Part shown: positions 1 to 8,166 of the stretch, piece after piece
Numbering within the stretch: the stretch's first letter is position 1
Layout of the letters: each line of letters starts with the position of its first letter
DNA from: Thiobacillus sp.
Lineage (GTDB): Bacteria; Pseudomonadota; Gammaproteobacteria; Burkholderiales; Thiobacillaceae
DNA length: 64,000 nt
Assembly: GCF_030696885.1 (NCBI RefSeq)
Contig: NZ_JAUYRI010000003.1
Location: 62,001 to 126,000, forward strand
Direction: 5' to 3'
The notes under the pieces: generated by a model
What the model saw: only the letters and a program-made list of their open reading frames with translations
Databases searched by the model: none
What the model was told of the DNA's origin: nothing
Translations under genes and position numbers: made by a program

Positions 1-35
1 GCGAGGCGCGGTTCATGCAGAAGTGGCTGCGCTAA
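1..35 (+). CDS. 3' end of an unidentified gene (partial)
   Basis: A reading frame enters from the left edge and stops at TAA 33-35, encoding the C-terminal residues EARFMQKWLR. Nothing in so short a tail identifies the family. It runs toward pgeF, which is on the opposite strand, so the two genes converge over about 140 bp that contain a palindromic repeat. The frame could also be chance, since only ten codons are visible. Confidence 0.4.
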   Translation, partial: EARFMQKWLR

Positions 36-60
36 GTACACGCTGATTAATTCAAAAAGT

Positions 61-147
61 GTCATTGCGAGTGCAGCGAAGCAATCCAGAAAGCCAGCGG
101 AATCAACGAACGCTGGATCGCCACGGCCCTGCGAGCCTCGCGATGAC
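61..147. repeat. Dispersed palindromic (REP-like) intergenic repeat
   Basis: An 11-bp left arm GTCATTGCGAG (61-71) is matched by CTCGCGATGAC (137-147), its inverse complement with one mismatch. The interior contains AGCGAAGCAATCC and GGATCGCCACGGCCCTGCG. Repeats with these ends and this interior are common between convergent genes in many proteobacterial genomes. The element lies between two converging genes, where it may act as a transcript-end hairpin. Copy number in this genome cannot be judged, as only one copy is in the window. Confidence 0.7.
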
Positions 148-175
148 AGAAAAAATCAGCGCTTTCCTGAGCTAA

Positions 176-889
176 TCAGCCCAGCCAGATCAAGGACGCC
201 ATACGCCCGGTCACGCCATCGCGGCGATAGGAATAGAAGGCGTCCGCTTCATTGAAGGTGCAGCGTCCGCCGCCGTACACCGCCTCCACCCCGGTGTGGC
301 CGAGACGGATGCGCGCGAGGGCATAGATATCGGCCAGCCATTTGCCCGGCGCGTGCGGCACAAAGGCGGCGGCCGCCTCGGGATGCTGCGCGACGAAGGC
401 CGCGCGCACCTCGTCACCCACTTCGAATGCCTGCGGGCCGATGGCCGCGCCCATCCAGGCCATCACCTCGCCCGGTGGCACCTGCATTGCAGCGACCGTG
501 GCTTCCAGCACCCCGTCTGCCAGCCCGCGCCAGCCGGCATGCGCGGCCGCCACCACGCTGCCGGCCCGGTCGCAGAACAGCACCGGCAGGCAGTCGGCAG
601 TGAGCACCACGCAGACCTGCCCGGTTTCGCGGCTAAACGATGCATCGGCTTCGGGAGTGGGATCACGTCCGGCTTCGATCACGCGGGCGCTGTGAACCTG
701 GCGCAGCCAGGCCGGCTCGGCCGGCAACTGCCGGCGCAGCTGTGCGCGGTTGGCCGCTATATGGGCCGGCTCGTCGCCGACGTGATCGCCGAGGTTGAAA
801 CTGGCCCACGGCGCCTGACTGACGCCGCCTGTGCGCACCGTCATCAGGCCATGCACCCGTGCGGGCGCGGGCCAGTCCGGCAGGATCAC
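176..889 (-). CDS. pgeF: Peptidoglycan editing factor PgeF (YfiH, laccase-domain)
   Basis: A 237-residue member of the multicopper polyphenol oxidase/YfiH family, whose E. coli member prevents mis-incorporation of L-serine into peptidoglycan precursors. The family metal-site residues are present: His66 in QVHS, Cys100 in TADCLPVLF and His117 in HAGWRG; the C-terminal YSYRRDGVTGRMASLIWL is also typical. I place the start at GTG 889, one base after the rluD stop, because MILPDWPAPARV aligns with the usual N-terminus; an ATG at 940 inside rluD would add 17 residues without family support. It is cotranscribed with rluD, the same pairing as in E. coli. Confidence 0.92.
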   Translation of the reverse strand: MILPDWPAPARVHGLMTVRTGGVSQAPWASFNLGDHVGDEPAHIAANRAQLRRQLPAEPAWLRQVHSARVIEAGRDPTPEADASFSRETGQVCVVLTADCLPVLFCDRAGSVVAAAHAGWRGLADGVLEATVAAMQVPPGEVMAWMGAAIGPQAFEVGDEVRAAFVAQHPEAAAAFVPHAPGKWLADIYALARIRLGHTGVEAVYGGGRCTFNEADAFYSYRRDGVTGRMASLIWLG

Positions 890-890
890 C

Positions 891-1868
891 CTATTTGGCC
901 CAGATCGTGTTGTCGCGCAGGGCAGCAAGCAGCGAGGCAAAATCCGGCGGCAACGGGCATTCCCAGTGCATGGATTCCTGGGTCACCGGATGGATCAGGC
1001 CCAGTCGTTCGGCGTGCAATGCCTGGCGCGGGAAGGGAATCTTGTGATGGCTGCGTCGGCTGGCGCTGTAGACCGTCTCGCCCACCAGCGGATGGCCGAT
1101 GTGCTGCATGTGCACCCGGATCTGGTGGGTACGCCCGGTTTCCAGCTTGCAGCGCAGCAGCGTAAAGCCGGGGAAGCGCTCGACCACGTCGTAATGCGTG
1201 ATGGCTTCCTTGCCCATGCTGTGTACGGTGCGCTTGGTGCGGTTGTGCGGGTCGCGCGCCAGCGGCGCATTGACGGTGCCCGGCCGGTCGACCTCGCCAT
1301 ACACCAGGGCAAGATATTCGCGTTTGACCGTGCGCGCCTGCAACTGGCGCACCAGGTCGGTATGCGCCCGGATCGTCTTGGCGACGACCAGCAGGCCGGA
1401 GGTGTCCTTGTCCAGCCGGTGCACAATGCCGGCACGCGGCAGCTCGGCCACCTGCGGCACCCGGTGCAGCAGCGCGTTCAGCAGCGTGCCGTGGCGGTTG
1501 CCGCTGCCGGGATGCACCACCAGGCCCACCGGCTTGTTGATGACCAGCAGCATCGAATCCTCGAACACCACGTCGAGCGGGATCGCCTCCGGCGCATCCG
1601 GCGTGGCGTCCGGATCGGGCTCGACCTCGACCCGCACCGACTCGCCGCCGTTGACCTTCATCCGGGTGGTGCCCCAGGCGTCGTCCACCGCGATCTTGCG
1701 CGCGCGGATCCAGTTCTGGATGCGATTGCGCGAGAACTCGGGCAGCATGGTCGCCAGCGCCTGGTCCAGGCGCTGGCCGCCCTGGGCGTCCGGAATCACC
1801 AGCTCGCGGACGCCGGTTTCCGTATTTCCCTTATAATCGTCGGACAAATTTTCCGTGTCTGTTCCCAT
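891..1868 (-). CDS. rluD: 23S rRNA pseudouridine(1911/1915/1917) synthase RluD
   Basis: A 325-residue RluA-family pseudouridine synthase, close to the 326 residues of E. coli RluD. An S4 RNA-binding domain (QRLDQALATMLPEFSRNRIQNW) is followed by the catalytic domain with the diagnostic HRLDKDTSGL motif, where the aspartate is the nucleophile. The frame opens at 1955, but that would run over the bamD start. I take ATG 1868 (MGTDTENLSDD), which leaves a 34-bp divergent space to bamD. It modifies helix 69 of 23S rRNA. The divergent neighbour bamD and downstream pgeF reproduce a common proteobacterial arrangement and support the assignment. Confidence 0.93.
   Translation of the reverse strand: MGTDTENLSDDYKGNTETGVRELVIPDAQGGQRLDQALATMLPEFSRNRIQNWIRARKIAVDDAWGTTRMKVNGGESVRVEVEPDPDATPDAPEAIPLDVVFEDSMLLVINKPVGLVVHPGSGNRHGTLLNALLHRVPQVAELPRAGIVHRLDKDTSGLLVVAKTIRAHTDLVRQLQARTVKREYLALVYGEVDRPGTVNAPLARDPHNRTKRTVHSMGKEAITHYDVVERFPGFTLLRCKLETGRTHQIRVHMQHIGHPLVGETVYSASRRSHHKIPFPRQALHAERLGLIHPVTQESMHWECPLPPDFASLLAALRDNTIWAK
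1832..1837 (+). promoter_or_regulatory. Possible -10 element for bamD
   Basis: A perfect TATAAT lies 65 bp before the preferred bamD ATG, inside the 5' end of rluD. There is no recognisable -35 hexamer 16-18 bp upstream, so it would be a -10-dominated promoter, or chance. Its position favours a bamD start downstream of GTG 1855. Confidence 0.3.
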
Positions 1869-1902
1869 GCTCAAGCAATGCTTTTCCGGTTTTAATGCGT
1901 TC

Positions 1903-2712
1903 ATGCAGGCGCCTGGTCTCAAACGGGCGTGCGGAGGTGCCCTGCTCGTCGCCACGCTGGCCCTGGGCGGCTGCGGCCTGCTACCCGAGGTTCAGGATGA
2001 AACCGCGGGCTGGTCGGCGCAAAAACTCTACGCCGAAGCCAAGGATAACCTCAACGGCGGCAACTACGAGCGCGCGATCAAACTGTTCGAAACGCTGGAA
2101 TCGCGCTACCCCTTCGGGCGCTACGCCCAGCAGGCCCAACTGGAAGTCGCCTACGCCTATTACAAGGACAACGAGCCGATTTCCGCCATCGCCGCCTGCG
2201 ACCGCTTCATCAAGTTACACCCCAATCACCCTAACGTCGATTACGCCTACTATCTGAAGGGCCTGGCGAATTTTAATGACGACCTCGGCCTGCTCGGCAA
2301 CCTGGTTGACCAGGACCTGTCCGAACGCGATCCGCGCGCCGCGCGCGACGCCTTCCTGGCATTCAAGGAGCTGGTCACCCGCTTCCCCGACAGCAAATAC
2401 GCCGAGGATTCGACCGCCCGCATGAAATACCTGGTCAACGCGCTGGCCAGCCACGAAGTCCACGTCGCCAAGTATTACCTCAAGCGCGAAGCCTGGGTGG
2501 CCGCCGCCAACCGCGCCAAGGAAGTCCTGAAAACCTATCCCGAAGCCCCCGCGCTGGAAGAAGCGCTGGCAATCATGGTCGTGTCCTACGACAAGCTCAA
2601 GCTCAACGACCTGCGCGACGACACCCTGCGCGTCCTGACGCTCAACTTCCCCAACAGCAAGTACACCAAGGGCGTGAACATCGAGGGCAAGCCGTGGTAC
2701 CGGTTCTGGTAA
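1903..2712 (+). CDS. bamD: Outer membrane assembly lipoprotein BamD (ComL)
   Basis: A 269-residue TPR lipoprotein of the BAM complex, which inserts beta-barrel proteins into the outer membrane together with BamA (also in this window). The signal peptide MQAPGLKRACGG... ends in the lipobox LALGGC. The mature part shows the BamD hallmarks: ERAIKLFETLESRYPFGRY, PNVDYAYYLKG, DPRAARDAFLAFKELVTRFPDSKYA. The open frame extends back to GTG 1855 and ATG 1867, but ATG 1903 gives a standard 23-residue lipoprotein signal. No clear Shine-Dalgarno sequence precedes any of the three candidates. It is divergent from rluD, a conserved betaproteobacterial arrangement. Confidence 0.93.
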   Translation: MQAPGLKRACGGALLVATLALGGCGLLPEVQDETAGWSAQKLYAEAKDNLNGGNYERAIKLFETLESRYPFGRYAQQAQLEVAYAYYKDNEPISAIAACDRFIKLHPNHPNVDYAYYLKGLANFNDDLGLLGNLVDQDLSERDPRAARDAFLAFKELVTRFPDSKYAEDSTARMKYLVNALASHEVHVAKYYLKREAWVAAANRAKEVLKTYPEAPALEEALAIMVVSYDKLKLNDLRDDTLRVLTLNFPNSKYTKGVNIEGKPWYRFW

Positions 2713-2827
2713 GAGCCCCGCGATGCCGGCCATCGAAGCCGGCTGCGGGTCTTGCATGAAGCGGCACGGCTAAATCGCGTCGAACTCGGGCCAGCCCTCG
2801 CACGATAACGCAGGTAAGTCACCCACC

Positions 2828-3352
2828 ATGAAGCGCGCTCAACTCGCCCTCGTCATCGTCGCAAGCCTGATCCTCGGCGCCTGCACGACTGCCCACCCGC
2901 CGCTTCCGACCGTCCCGGCGGTCAACCTGGATCGCTATGTCGGCACCTGGTATGAGGTCGCCCACCTGCCCAACTGGTTCCAGAAAAAATGCGTCGCGGA
3001 CACCCGCGCGACCTATCGGCAGGAAGATGCGCAGATTGCGGTGCTGAACGAATGCCGCACCGCGGCCGGCACCTTCGATCAGGCGAAAGGCATTGCTCAC
3101 GCGGTGGAAGGCAGCCGCAACGCCAAGCTGCGGGTAAGCTTCTTCCGGCCGTTCTACGGCGATTACTGGATACTGGCGCTCGACCCGGACTACCGCTGGG
3201 TGCTGGTGGGCGAACCGGGGCGCGACTATGCATGGATTCTGGCGCGCACCCCGCAACTCGACGCGGCCACACTGGAGGCGCTGCTGGCGCAGGCGGCGTC
3301 ACTGGGCTTCGACCGCCAGGCTTTCCAAATGACACCGCACACGCAGCCCTGA
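2828..3352 (+). CDS. blc: Lipocalin family outer membrane lipoprotein (Blc-like)
   Basis: A 174-residue lipocalin with signal peptide MKRAQLALVIVASLILGAC, the cysteine being the lipidation site. The first structurally conserved lipocalin region is explicit: LDRYVGTWYEVAHLPNWFQ. Further family blocks are VSFFRPFYGDYWILALD and WVLVGEPGRDYAWILART. Blc-type proteins bind lysophospholipids and fatty acids at the inner face of the outer membrane and are often envelope-stress inducible. The gene follows bamD after 115 bp on the same strand. The family is clear; ligand and regulation are not visible. Confidence 0.85.
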   Translation: MKRAQLALVIVASLILGACTTAHPPLPTVPAVNLDRYVGTWYEVAHLPNWFQKKCVADTRATYRQEDAQIAVLNECRTAAGTFDQAKGIAHAVEGSRNAKLRVSFFRPFYGDYWILALDPDYRWVLVGEPGRDYAWILARTPQLDAATLEALLAQAASLGFDRQAFQMTPHTQP

Positions 3353-3389
3353 AAATCGTGGTTCGCGGTATTCCGCAGGATGCACAACC

Positions 3390-4913
3390 ATGCCGGAAAC
3401 GATAAGTGAGTCGGCCAAACTAATCCAAAGCCTGCACAACCCGGCCTGCTTCAATCACGCGGCCGGCCCGGTCCGGGTCATCGAAACCCATATCTCCTGG
3501 GTTCTCCTCACCGGCGAATTCGCCTACAAGATCAAGAAGCCGCTCAACCTCGGCTTCCTCGATTTCAGCAGCCTCGACAAGCGCCTGCACGCGTGCTGCG
3601 ACGAAGTGCAACTCAACCGGCGGCTCGCGCCGGCCATCTATCTCGACGTCGTCCCCATCACCGGCACCCCGGCCGCCCCGCGCATCAACGGCAGCGGCGC
3701 GACCTTCGAGTACGCCGTGAAGATGAGGCAGTTCCCGGTGGACGCCACGCTCGACCGACTCGACGCAGCGGGCGGCCTGACCGCGCACCATGTCGAAGCC
3801 ATCGCCGCCACCCTTGCCCGCTTCCATTTCGAAGGCTGCGCACGCGCCGCGTCAGACAGCCTCTGGGGCACGCCGGAAAAAATCCGGCAGCCAGTGGTGC
3901 AGAACTTCGAGCAGATCGCGCCGCGCCTTGACGACCCGGCCGACCAACACAGCCTCGACGCCCTGCAGCGCTGGAGCGAAACCGAACATGCCCGGCTCGC
4001 CCCGCTCATGGCTGCGCGCAAGCGCGACGGTTTCGTGCGCGAATGCCACGGCGACCTCCACCTCGGCAACCTCGCCTGGGTCGACGAGCAGCTGCTGGTG
4101 TTCGACTGCATCGAATTCAATCCCGAGTTGCGCTGGATCGACATCCAGTCCGAAGTCGCCTTCTGTTACATGGACCTGCTGCAGCGCGGCCATGCCGACT
4201 GGGCCTGGCTGTTCCTCAACCGCTGGCTGGAAGCCACCGGCGATTACGCGGGGCTCGTGCTCTTGCGCTACTACGCCGTCTACCGCGCATTGGTGCGCGC
4301 CAAGGTCGCCGCCATTCGCACTGCGCAGACCTCAGGCCAAGAGCGCGCTGCCGCGCTCGCCGAAGTGCGCACGCTGCTGAACCTGGCAAGCACCCTGACC
4401 CACGCCCAGCCCATGCGCCTCGACATCACCCACGGTCTGTCCGGCTCCGGAAAGACCACCGTCACGCAAAAACGGATGCAGACGCCAGGCGCCATCCGCC
4501 TGCGTTCAGACGTCGAGCGCAAGCGCCTCGCCGGCCTCGATGCCCTGGCGAAAAGTGGCTCCGGCGTCGGACGGGATTTATACGCAGCCGATGCCACGCG
4601 CCGCACCTATGCCCATCTGGCCAGGCTGGCGGGAGAAATCCTCGACACCGGCTGGCCGGTCATCGTCGACGCCACCTTCACCGCACGCTGGCAACGCGAC
4701 CTGCTGCGCGAAGTGGCGCACACCCGCAACGTCGAATTCCGCATCCTCGATTTCCCCGTCCCCGTCGCCACCCTGCGCGAACGCATCGTCCAGCGATCAC
4801 GCGCTGGCAACGACGTCTCGGAGGCCGACCTCGCCGTGCTGCAGCATCAACTCGAGTCCGAAGAGCCGCTCGACACCGACGAGCAGGCAGACATTGTCGG
4901 AATCGACACGTAA
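3390..4913 (+). CDS. APH-like kinase / P-loop ATPase fusion protein
   Basis: A 507-residue two-domain protein. The N-terminal half (about 1-330) is an aminoglycoside phosphotransferase/choline kinase-like fold with the catalytic block CHGDLHLGN and the metal-binding stretch FDCIEFNPELRWID. The C-terminal half (about 345-507) is a small P-loop kinase-like domain with Walker A GLSGSGKTT and a later VIVDATFT strand, as in gluconate/shikimate-kinase-like AAA_33 proteins. Proteins of this exact fusion are widespread in proteobacteria and usually annotated as bifunctional phosphotransferase/ATP-binding proteins without a known substrate. It should not be read as a resistance gene. It is the last high-GC gene before the accessory island. 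Confidence 0.8.
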   Translation: MPETISESAKLIQSLHNPACFNHAAGPVRVIETHISWVLLTGEFAYKIKKPLNLGFLDFSSLDKRLHACCDEVQLNRRLAPAIYLDVVPITGTPAAPRINGSGATFEYAVKMRQFPVDATLDRLDAAGGLTAHHVEAIAATLARFHFEGCARAASDSLWGTPEKIRQPVVQNFEQIAPRLDDPADQHSLDALQRWSETEHARLAPLMAARKRDGFVRECHGDLHLGNLAWVDEQLLVFDCIEFNPELRWIDIQSEVAFCYMDLLQRGHADWAWLFLNRWLEATGDYAGLVLLRYYAVYRALVRAKVAAIRTAQTSGQERAAALAEVRTLLNLASTLTHAQPMRLDITHGLSGSGKTTVTQKRMQTPGAIRLRSDVERKRLAGLDALAKSGSGVGRDLYAADATRRTYAHLARLAGEILDTGWPVIVDATFTARWQRDLLREVAHTRNVEFRILDFPVPVATLRERIVQRSRAGNDVSEADLAVLQHQLESEEPLDTDEQADIVGIDT

Positions 4914-5684
4914 TTGTGCAAGTGTGTGCCAGAGCCAGTTTAAATAACGGCGTGGCGTATTGATTTTCAGGGCTGGGGGGCGTGCGCAGGCTTAATGAAC
5001 TCGATAACCCCGCGCAAAATCAAGTCCGCAAGTTATTGTTGAATTCGATTTCGTTCAGGTCCGAGCCAAGTGCTCGTCGACCGGTTGAATCCGCAGCCAA
5101 GAACAGAAGTTTCTGCTGGTAATGGCGAGCGTCCATTCATCGGCCAAAGGCGACAACTACCTTTCGATTGACCGCGTCCGCTGTAGTCGCAAGACCGGTC
5201 GTTGGCTCGCCTCTCGCTCCGGAACGACCGCTTCCCTCAGTTCGGACGGCAGAACCCGACCCTAAGCGGTCGGTCATGCATCGTTCGTCCTACGTCCTCT
5301 CAACCATCGAAAGGAGTCATACACTGCGTACTCCTTAGGTGAAACTTTCTGCCATGCCGAGTCCATTAACGGTGCTTCGTTGCTGACTACCGACGGAGGG
5401 CCGACACCTCGATTGAAGCCATAACACCTCCGCAACTACGACTAAAGTTGTATATCTATTTTAAAACCTCTGTCCTAAGCTGATTTCTTCAACTACAAGC
5501 ATGATTTATCTGCTCATGGCCGCCTCTCACTCGAGCACGCCCAAGGAGGGCTCGACGATAGGCGCAATCGATCGGCGTCACGAGTTCGCGCCAGCGTCGC
5601 GTCCGAATTGACTGGCGTAGCGGGAAGAACAAGCGGATTGACGCTGCTGCGGCGACTAGCCAACCGAGGTGAGGAAAAATCGAA
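4914..5684. other. Gene-free left flank of the accessory island
   Basis: About 770 bp without a convincing gene. GC content drops and stops are frequent in all frames. Around 5190-5280 there are short inverted matches (CGGTCGTT at 5196-5203 against AACGACCG at 5223-5230, then another GCGGTCGGTC), which look like a decayed intergenic repeat. An AT-rich patch at about 5441-5470 could hold a promoter, but no hexamer pair is convincing. No transposase remnant or tRNA attachment site is recognisable. Confidence 0.5.
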
Positions 5685-6560
5685 ATGATATTTCAAATGC
5701 TTAAACGAATACTTCTCGTCGCTTTATTGTTCCACTCTGCTGAGTCATTCTCGGGTCCCGGCCCTATTTATGGAACGGTGTATGGCTATGACGGCAAGCC
5801 GTTACCTGAGGCCAGGGTTCGTGCCTTCGATGAAGATGAGCTCCAATCGGGCGGAATCGGCCCCAGAGTTAACCGAGATGAAAAAATGGGCGAAGCCATC
5901 ACGGACAAGGAAGGCAAATATCGGATTACCTACACGAGTTACGATGAAAAACATTGGGATGGCCCAAAGACACAGTTTCATACCAATTGGCGGCCGGATG
6001 TTTACCTCGTTGTTGCGATACAGCAGGACTATAACAATCAGAAGCACTGGTCTAAACGATATGTTTCTAAAGTACACATGAATCACCCCATGAGAGATCC
6101 ACTCAAAATCGACATACGTCTCCCTCCCGGAAAGTGCGGGGCGGGTGAGCCGCTCAACTGCTCGATTCCTTGGCTCGCCAAAGTAATCGAACCCCATCAT
6201 TGGATCACGGGGGGGACTGGCAAAATTCCTGGTCTCTTTAATAACGCCTGCAAACGCCACGACTATTGCTATCGGCATGGCTTCCTGACTTACGGTAAGT
6301 CGAAGGCGAAATGCGATAAGGATTTTATGGACGACATGTCGGATGCCTGTACTAGCAACAATCGGGCGGCACATGTCCTCACCGCGGGTCTATCTACGTC
6401 CGCCTGTCTAGCGACTGCTGGTGAGATGTTTGGAGCAGTAAGCTTGCTTGGGGACAAGGACTTTCGTAAAAAGAATGGGTCCATTTGTGAATACGAAGGG
6501 CCTCAGCAACCAATAAGCGGCGGGGCTGGATCAAGAGATAAACAAGATCGTCTTCGGTGA
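5685..6560 (+). CDS. Exported phospholipase A2-like protein with N-terminal regulatory-like domain
   Basis: A 291-residue protein. The start MIFQMLKRILLVALLFHS looks like a Sec signal peptide. Residues about 28-150 begin GTVYGYDGKPLPEARVRAFD and resemble a transthyretin-like/carboxypeptidase-regulatory beta domain. Residues about 150-270 resemble the prokaryotic phospholipase A2 fold: NACKRHDYCYRHG, with the His192-Asp193 pair expected at the active site, followed by KCDKDFMDDM. Eight cysteines in this half suggest disulfides and an extracytoplasmic location. A purine-rich ribosome site (GAGGTGAGG) precedes ATG 5685. It is the first gene of a tight four-gene operon and its stop overlaps the frame of the next gene. 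Enzymatic activity is inferred from the motif only. Confidence 0.7.
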   Translation: MIFQMLKRILLVALLFHSAESFSGPGPIYGTVYGYDGKPLPEARVRAFDEDELQSGGIGPRVNRDEKMGEAITDKEGKYRITYTSYDEKHWDGPKTQFHTNWRPDVYLVVAIQQDYNNQKHWSKRYVSKVHMNHPMRDPLKIDIRLPPGKCGAGEPLNCSIPWLAKVIEPHHWITGGTGKIPGLFNNACKRHDYCYRHGFLTYGKSKAKCDKDFMDDMSDACTSNNRAAHVLTAGLSTSACLATAGEMFGAVSLLGDKDFRKKNGSICEYEGPQQPISGGAGSRDKQDRLR

Positions 6561-6595
6561 GCCTTGTTTCAACGGGAATTTTGACTGGAGCGACG

Positions 6596-7381
6596 ATGAC
6601 CGTTCATATGTGTGGCGTATTACACAGAGTGATTGCTGGGGCCGCGTTTGCGTTGTCGACCACTCTTTTGTCGGGTTGTGGAACGGTGCAACCGTCCAGT
6701 GATGTCACCCAAGATGTAAGACTCGAGGAGGTGTGGAAAAGCCTTGAAAAGAAAGGGTATACACGCAATGCTGATCTGTCGTCCAAGATACGTCCTGCTG
6801 TAATAATTCAGACCACAAGTCGTGGGGCCGACAATCGCCCCGTGCCAGAAACGACACCCATTGTCTTTCTCGGGGGAGCAGACTGCTTCCCCGATGCGAA
6901 GACAGACGAAAGCGCTGTTCCTGACATTGCGGCCGGGGGCACCAACAGTAAAGTGCTAGTTCTGGAAGCTCAACTGATAAAGAACGTCCTGCCGAGCTTG
7001 AAAGTTGATGCCTCCATGGTTGACACCTTCTCGCTGGTTCTTACGGACATGAAGACTGTGCTGATACCGCGCGCCGAACTGATGAACATGGCAGACACTT
7101 GTAACAAAATTCTCGACCAGACGTTAAAGCGTGGCGATCAACTGGCATGGTTTAAGATCGTTAATGAGGTGGTCGCCGCGGAGGGCATCACGCTTGATGT
7201 GACCTGGACGGCTAAAGGCGGTGCCAATATTGCCTATCAGAAGAAGTTGGCGGAGATCGTTGCCGGCCCCACCGCAACATTTGCCCCTAGCTTAATTAGC
7301 GAGCGCCGCGCCAGCCTCAAGACCGACAAGCGCATCGTTCTCGGATATAAGACACGCACCGTCGAGGAGATCAAGAACTAA
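6596..7381 (+). CDS. Putative lipoprotein of unknown function in the caspase operon
   Basis: A 261-residue protein of no family I recognise. MTVHMCGVLHRVIAGAAF... ends in lipobox LLSGC with Cys28 as the predicted lipid site. I prefer ATG 6596 because GGAG at 6587-6590 sits five bases upstream; the frame also opens at GTG 6557, overlapping the phospholipase stop. The mature part is mixed alpha/beta in character with a few cysteines and no obvious catalytic motif. Position between a phospholipase-like gene and a DUF4384 gene suggests a membrane-anchored partner, adaptor or immunity factor, but this is only context. Base composition matches the island, not the flanking core genes. Confidence 0.75.
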   Translation: MTVHMCGVLHRVIAGAAFALSTTLLSGCGTVQPSSDVTQDVRLEEVWKSLEKKGYTRNADLSSKIRPAVIIQTTSRGADNRPVPETTPIVFLGGADCFPDAKTDESAVPDIAAGGTNSKVLVLEAQLIKNVLPSLKVDASMVDTFSLVLTDMKTVLIPRAELMNMADTCNKILDQTLKRGDQLAWFKIVNEVVAAEGITLDVTWTAKGGANIAYQKKLAEIVAGPTATFAPSLISERRASLKTDKRIVLGYKTRTVEEIKN

Positions 7382-7431
7382 TGATCTGGAGAAGAACCAT
7401 CTAGGATCCACGATCTTGACGGGAGAGAGTC

Positions 7432-8166
7432 ATGGATGGAATCAGTTCGAGATTGCTACGGGGAGGTTGGGGGCCAGTTCGATGGATGAGTTTTTTATCA
7501 TTAGCTGCATTCGTGGCTAGCAGTCTGTCCAGCGTTCAAGCCGAGTCGTTTGGCGCGCGCGACATCTGGCATAAGGATGACGCAGCAGGGCAATCCGAGC
7601 GAACAGCGGCTAAATTCATCCTTCAACTGATCGAAGGTCAGCAGCAGCGCCGGGTAAGCATGGATCACACGTTTCGCACTGGCGATGAATTCCAGTTTGT
7701 GCTCACGCCCAATCGAGAAATCTACCTGTACGTTGTCAACATCAATCCCAAAGGCGTGGCCAGCTGTGTTTGGCCATCGGAAACGCAAAACACGAATAAC
7801 CGGCTGGCCAAGGGTGCCGAAACGCGGATACCCACATCGGGAACCTTCCAATTTAGTGGCGCGACCGGTGAAGATTGGTTGTTGGTGATTCTGTCCCCAT
7901 TTAAACAACGTCCAAACCTGGATCGATTACAGCGCGAATTGCCGGATTATCGGAAAGCGCCGGGGCATGTGGTCGAGTATCCCGAAATCCACATCCCGCC
8001 CCGCAAGTTCGGTGCTAGAGGTAATCCGGGCTTGACGGATGATCCGATATCAACTGATCCTGCCACCTATGGGGCACAGAGGAGCTCTGGCGAACGAGTG
8101 CTGGTCTATCCGTATCTATTGCAGCATCAGCCAAGGAATGGTGACAAGAAGCCACCTCCTTCATGA
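7432..8166 (+). CDS. Exported DUF4384 domain protein
   Basis: A 244-residue protein. A long N-terminal stretch ends in a hydrophobic signal (WMSFLSLAAFVASSLSSVQA), followed by about residues 65-150 that match the DUF4384 pattern: TGDEFQFVLTPNREIYLYV, VNINPKGVASCVWPS and DWLLVILS. DUF4384 domains often accompany or are fused to caspase-like and kinase domains, where they are thought to be ligand- or protein-binding beta modules. The C-terminus is proline-rich. GGGAGAG stands seven bases before ATG 7432. Its TGA overlaps the ATG of the caspase gene (ATGA at 8163-8166), so the two are translationally coupled and probably act together. Confidence 0.78.
   Translation: MDGISSRLLRGGWGPVRWMSFLSLAAFVASSLSSVQAESFGARDIWHKDDAAGQSERTAAKFILQLIEGQQQRRVSMDHTFRTGDEFQFVLTPNREIYLYVVNINPKGVASCVWPSETQNTNNRLAKGAETRIPTSGTFQFSGATGEDWLLVILSPFKQRPNLDRLQRELPDYRKAPGHVVEYPEIHIPPRKFGARGNPGLTDDPISTDPATYGAQRSSGERVLVYPYLLQHQPRNGDKKPPPS

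Noticed and set aside
1855-1902. Longer bamD start at GTG 1855 or ATG 1867
   Set aside because: They would place a long unusual stretch before a signal peptide that is complete from ATG 1903, although this is a judgement and no ribosome site decides it.
3390-4913. Antibiotic (aminoglycoside) resistance gene
   Set aside because: The APH-like domain is part of a conserved two-domain fusion unrelated in architecture to resistance enzymes.
5514-5696. 60-codon minus-strand frame in the island flank
   Set aside because: No signal, no ribosome site and no recognisable sequence; overlaps the ribosome site of the phospholipase-like gene.
6596-7381. Idea that the lipoprotein is a bacterial gasdermin next to its caspase
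   Set aside because: It has a lipoprotein export signal and I see no gasdermin-like sequence feature; without fold comparison the claim has no support.
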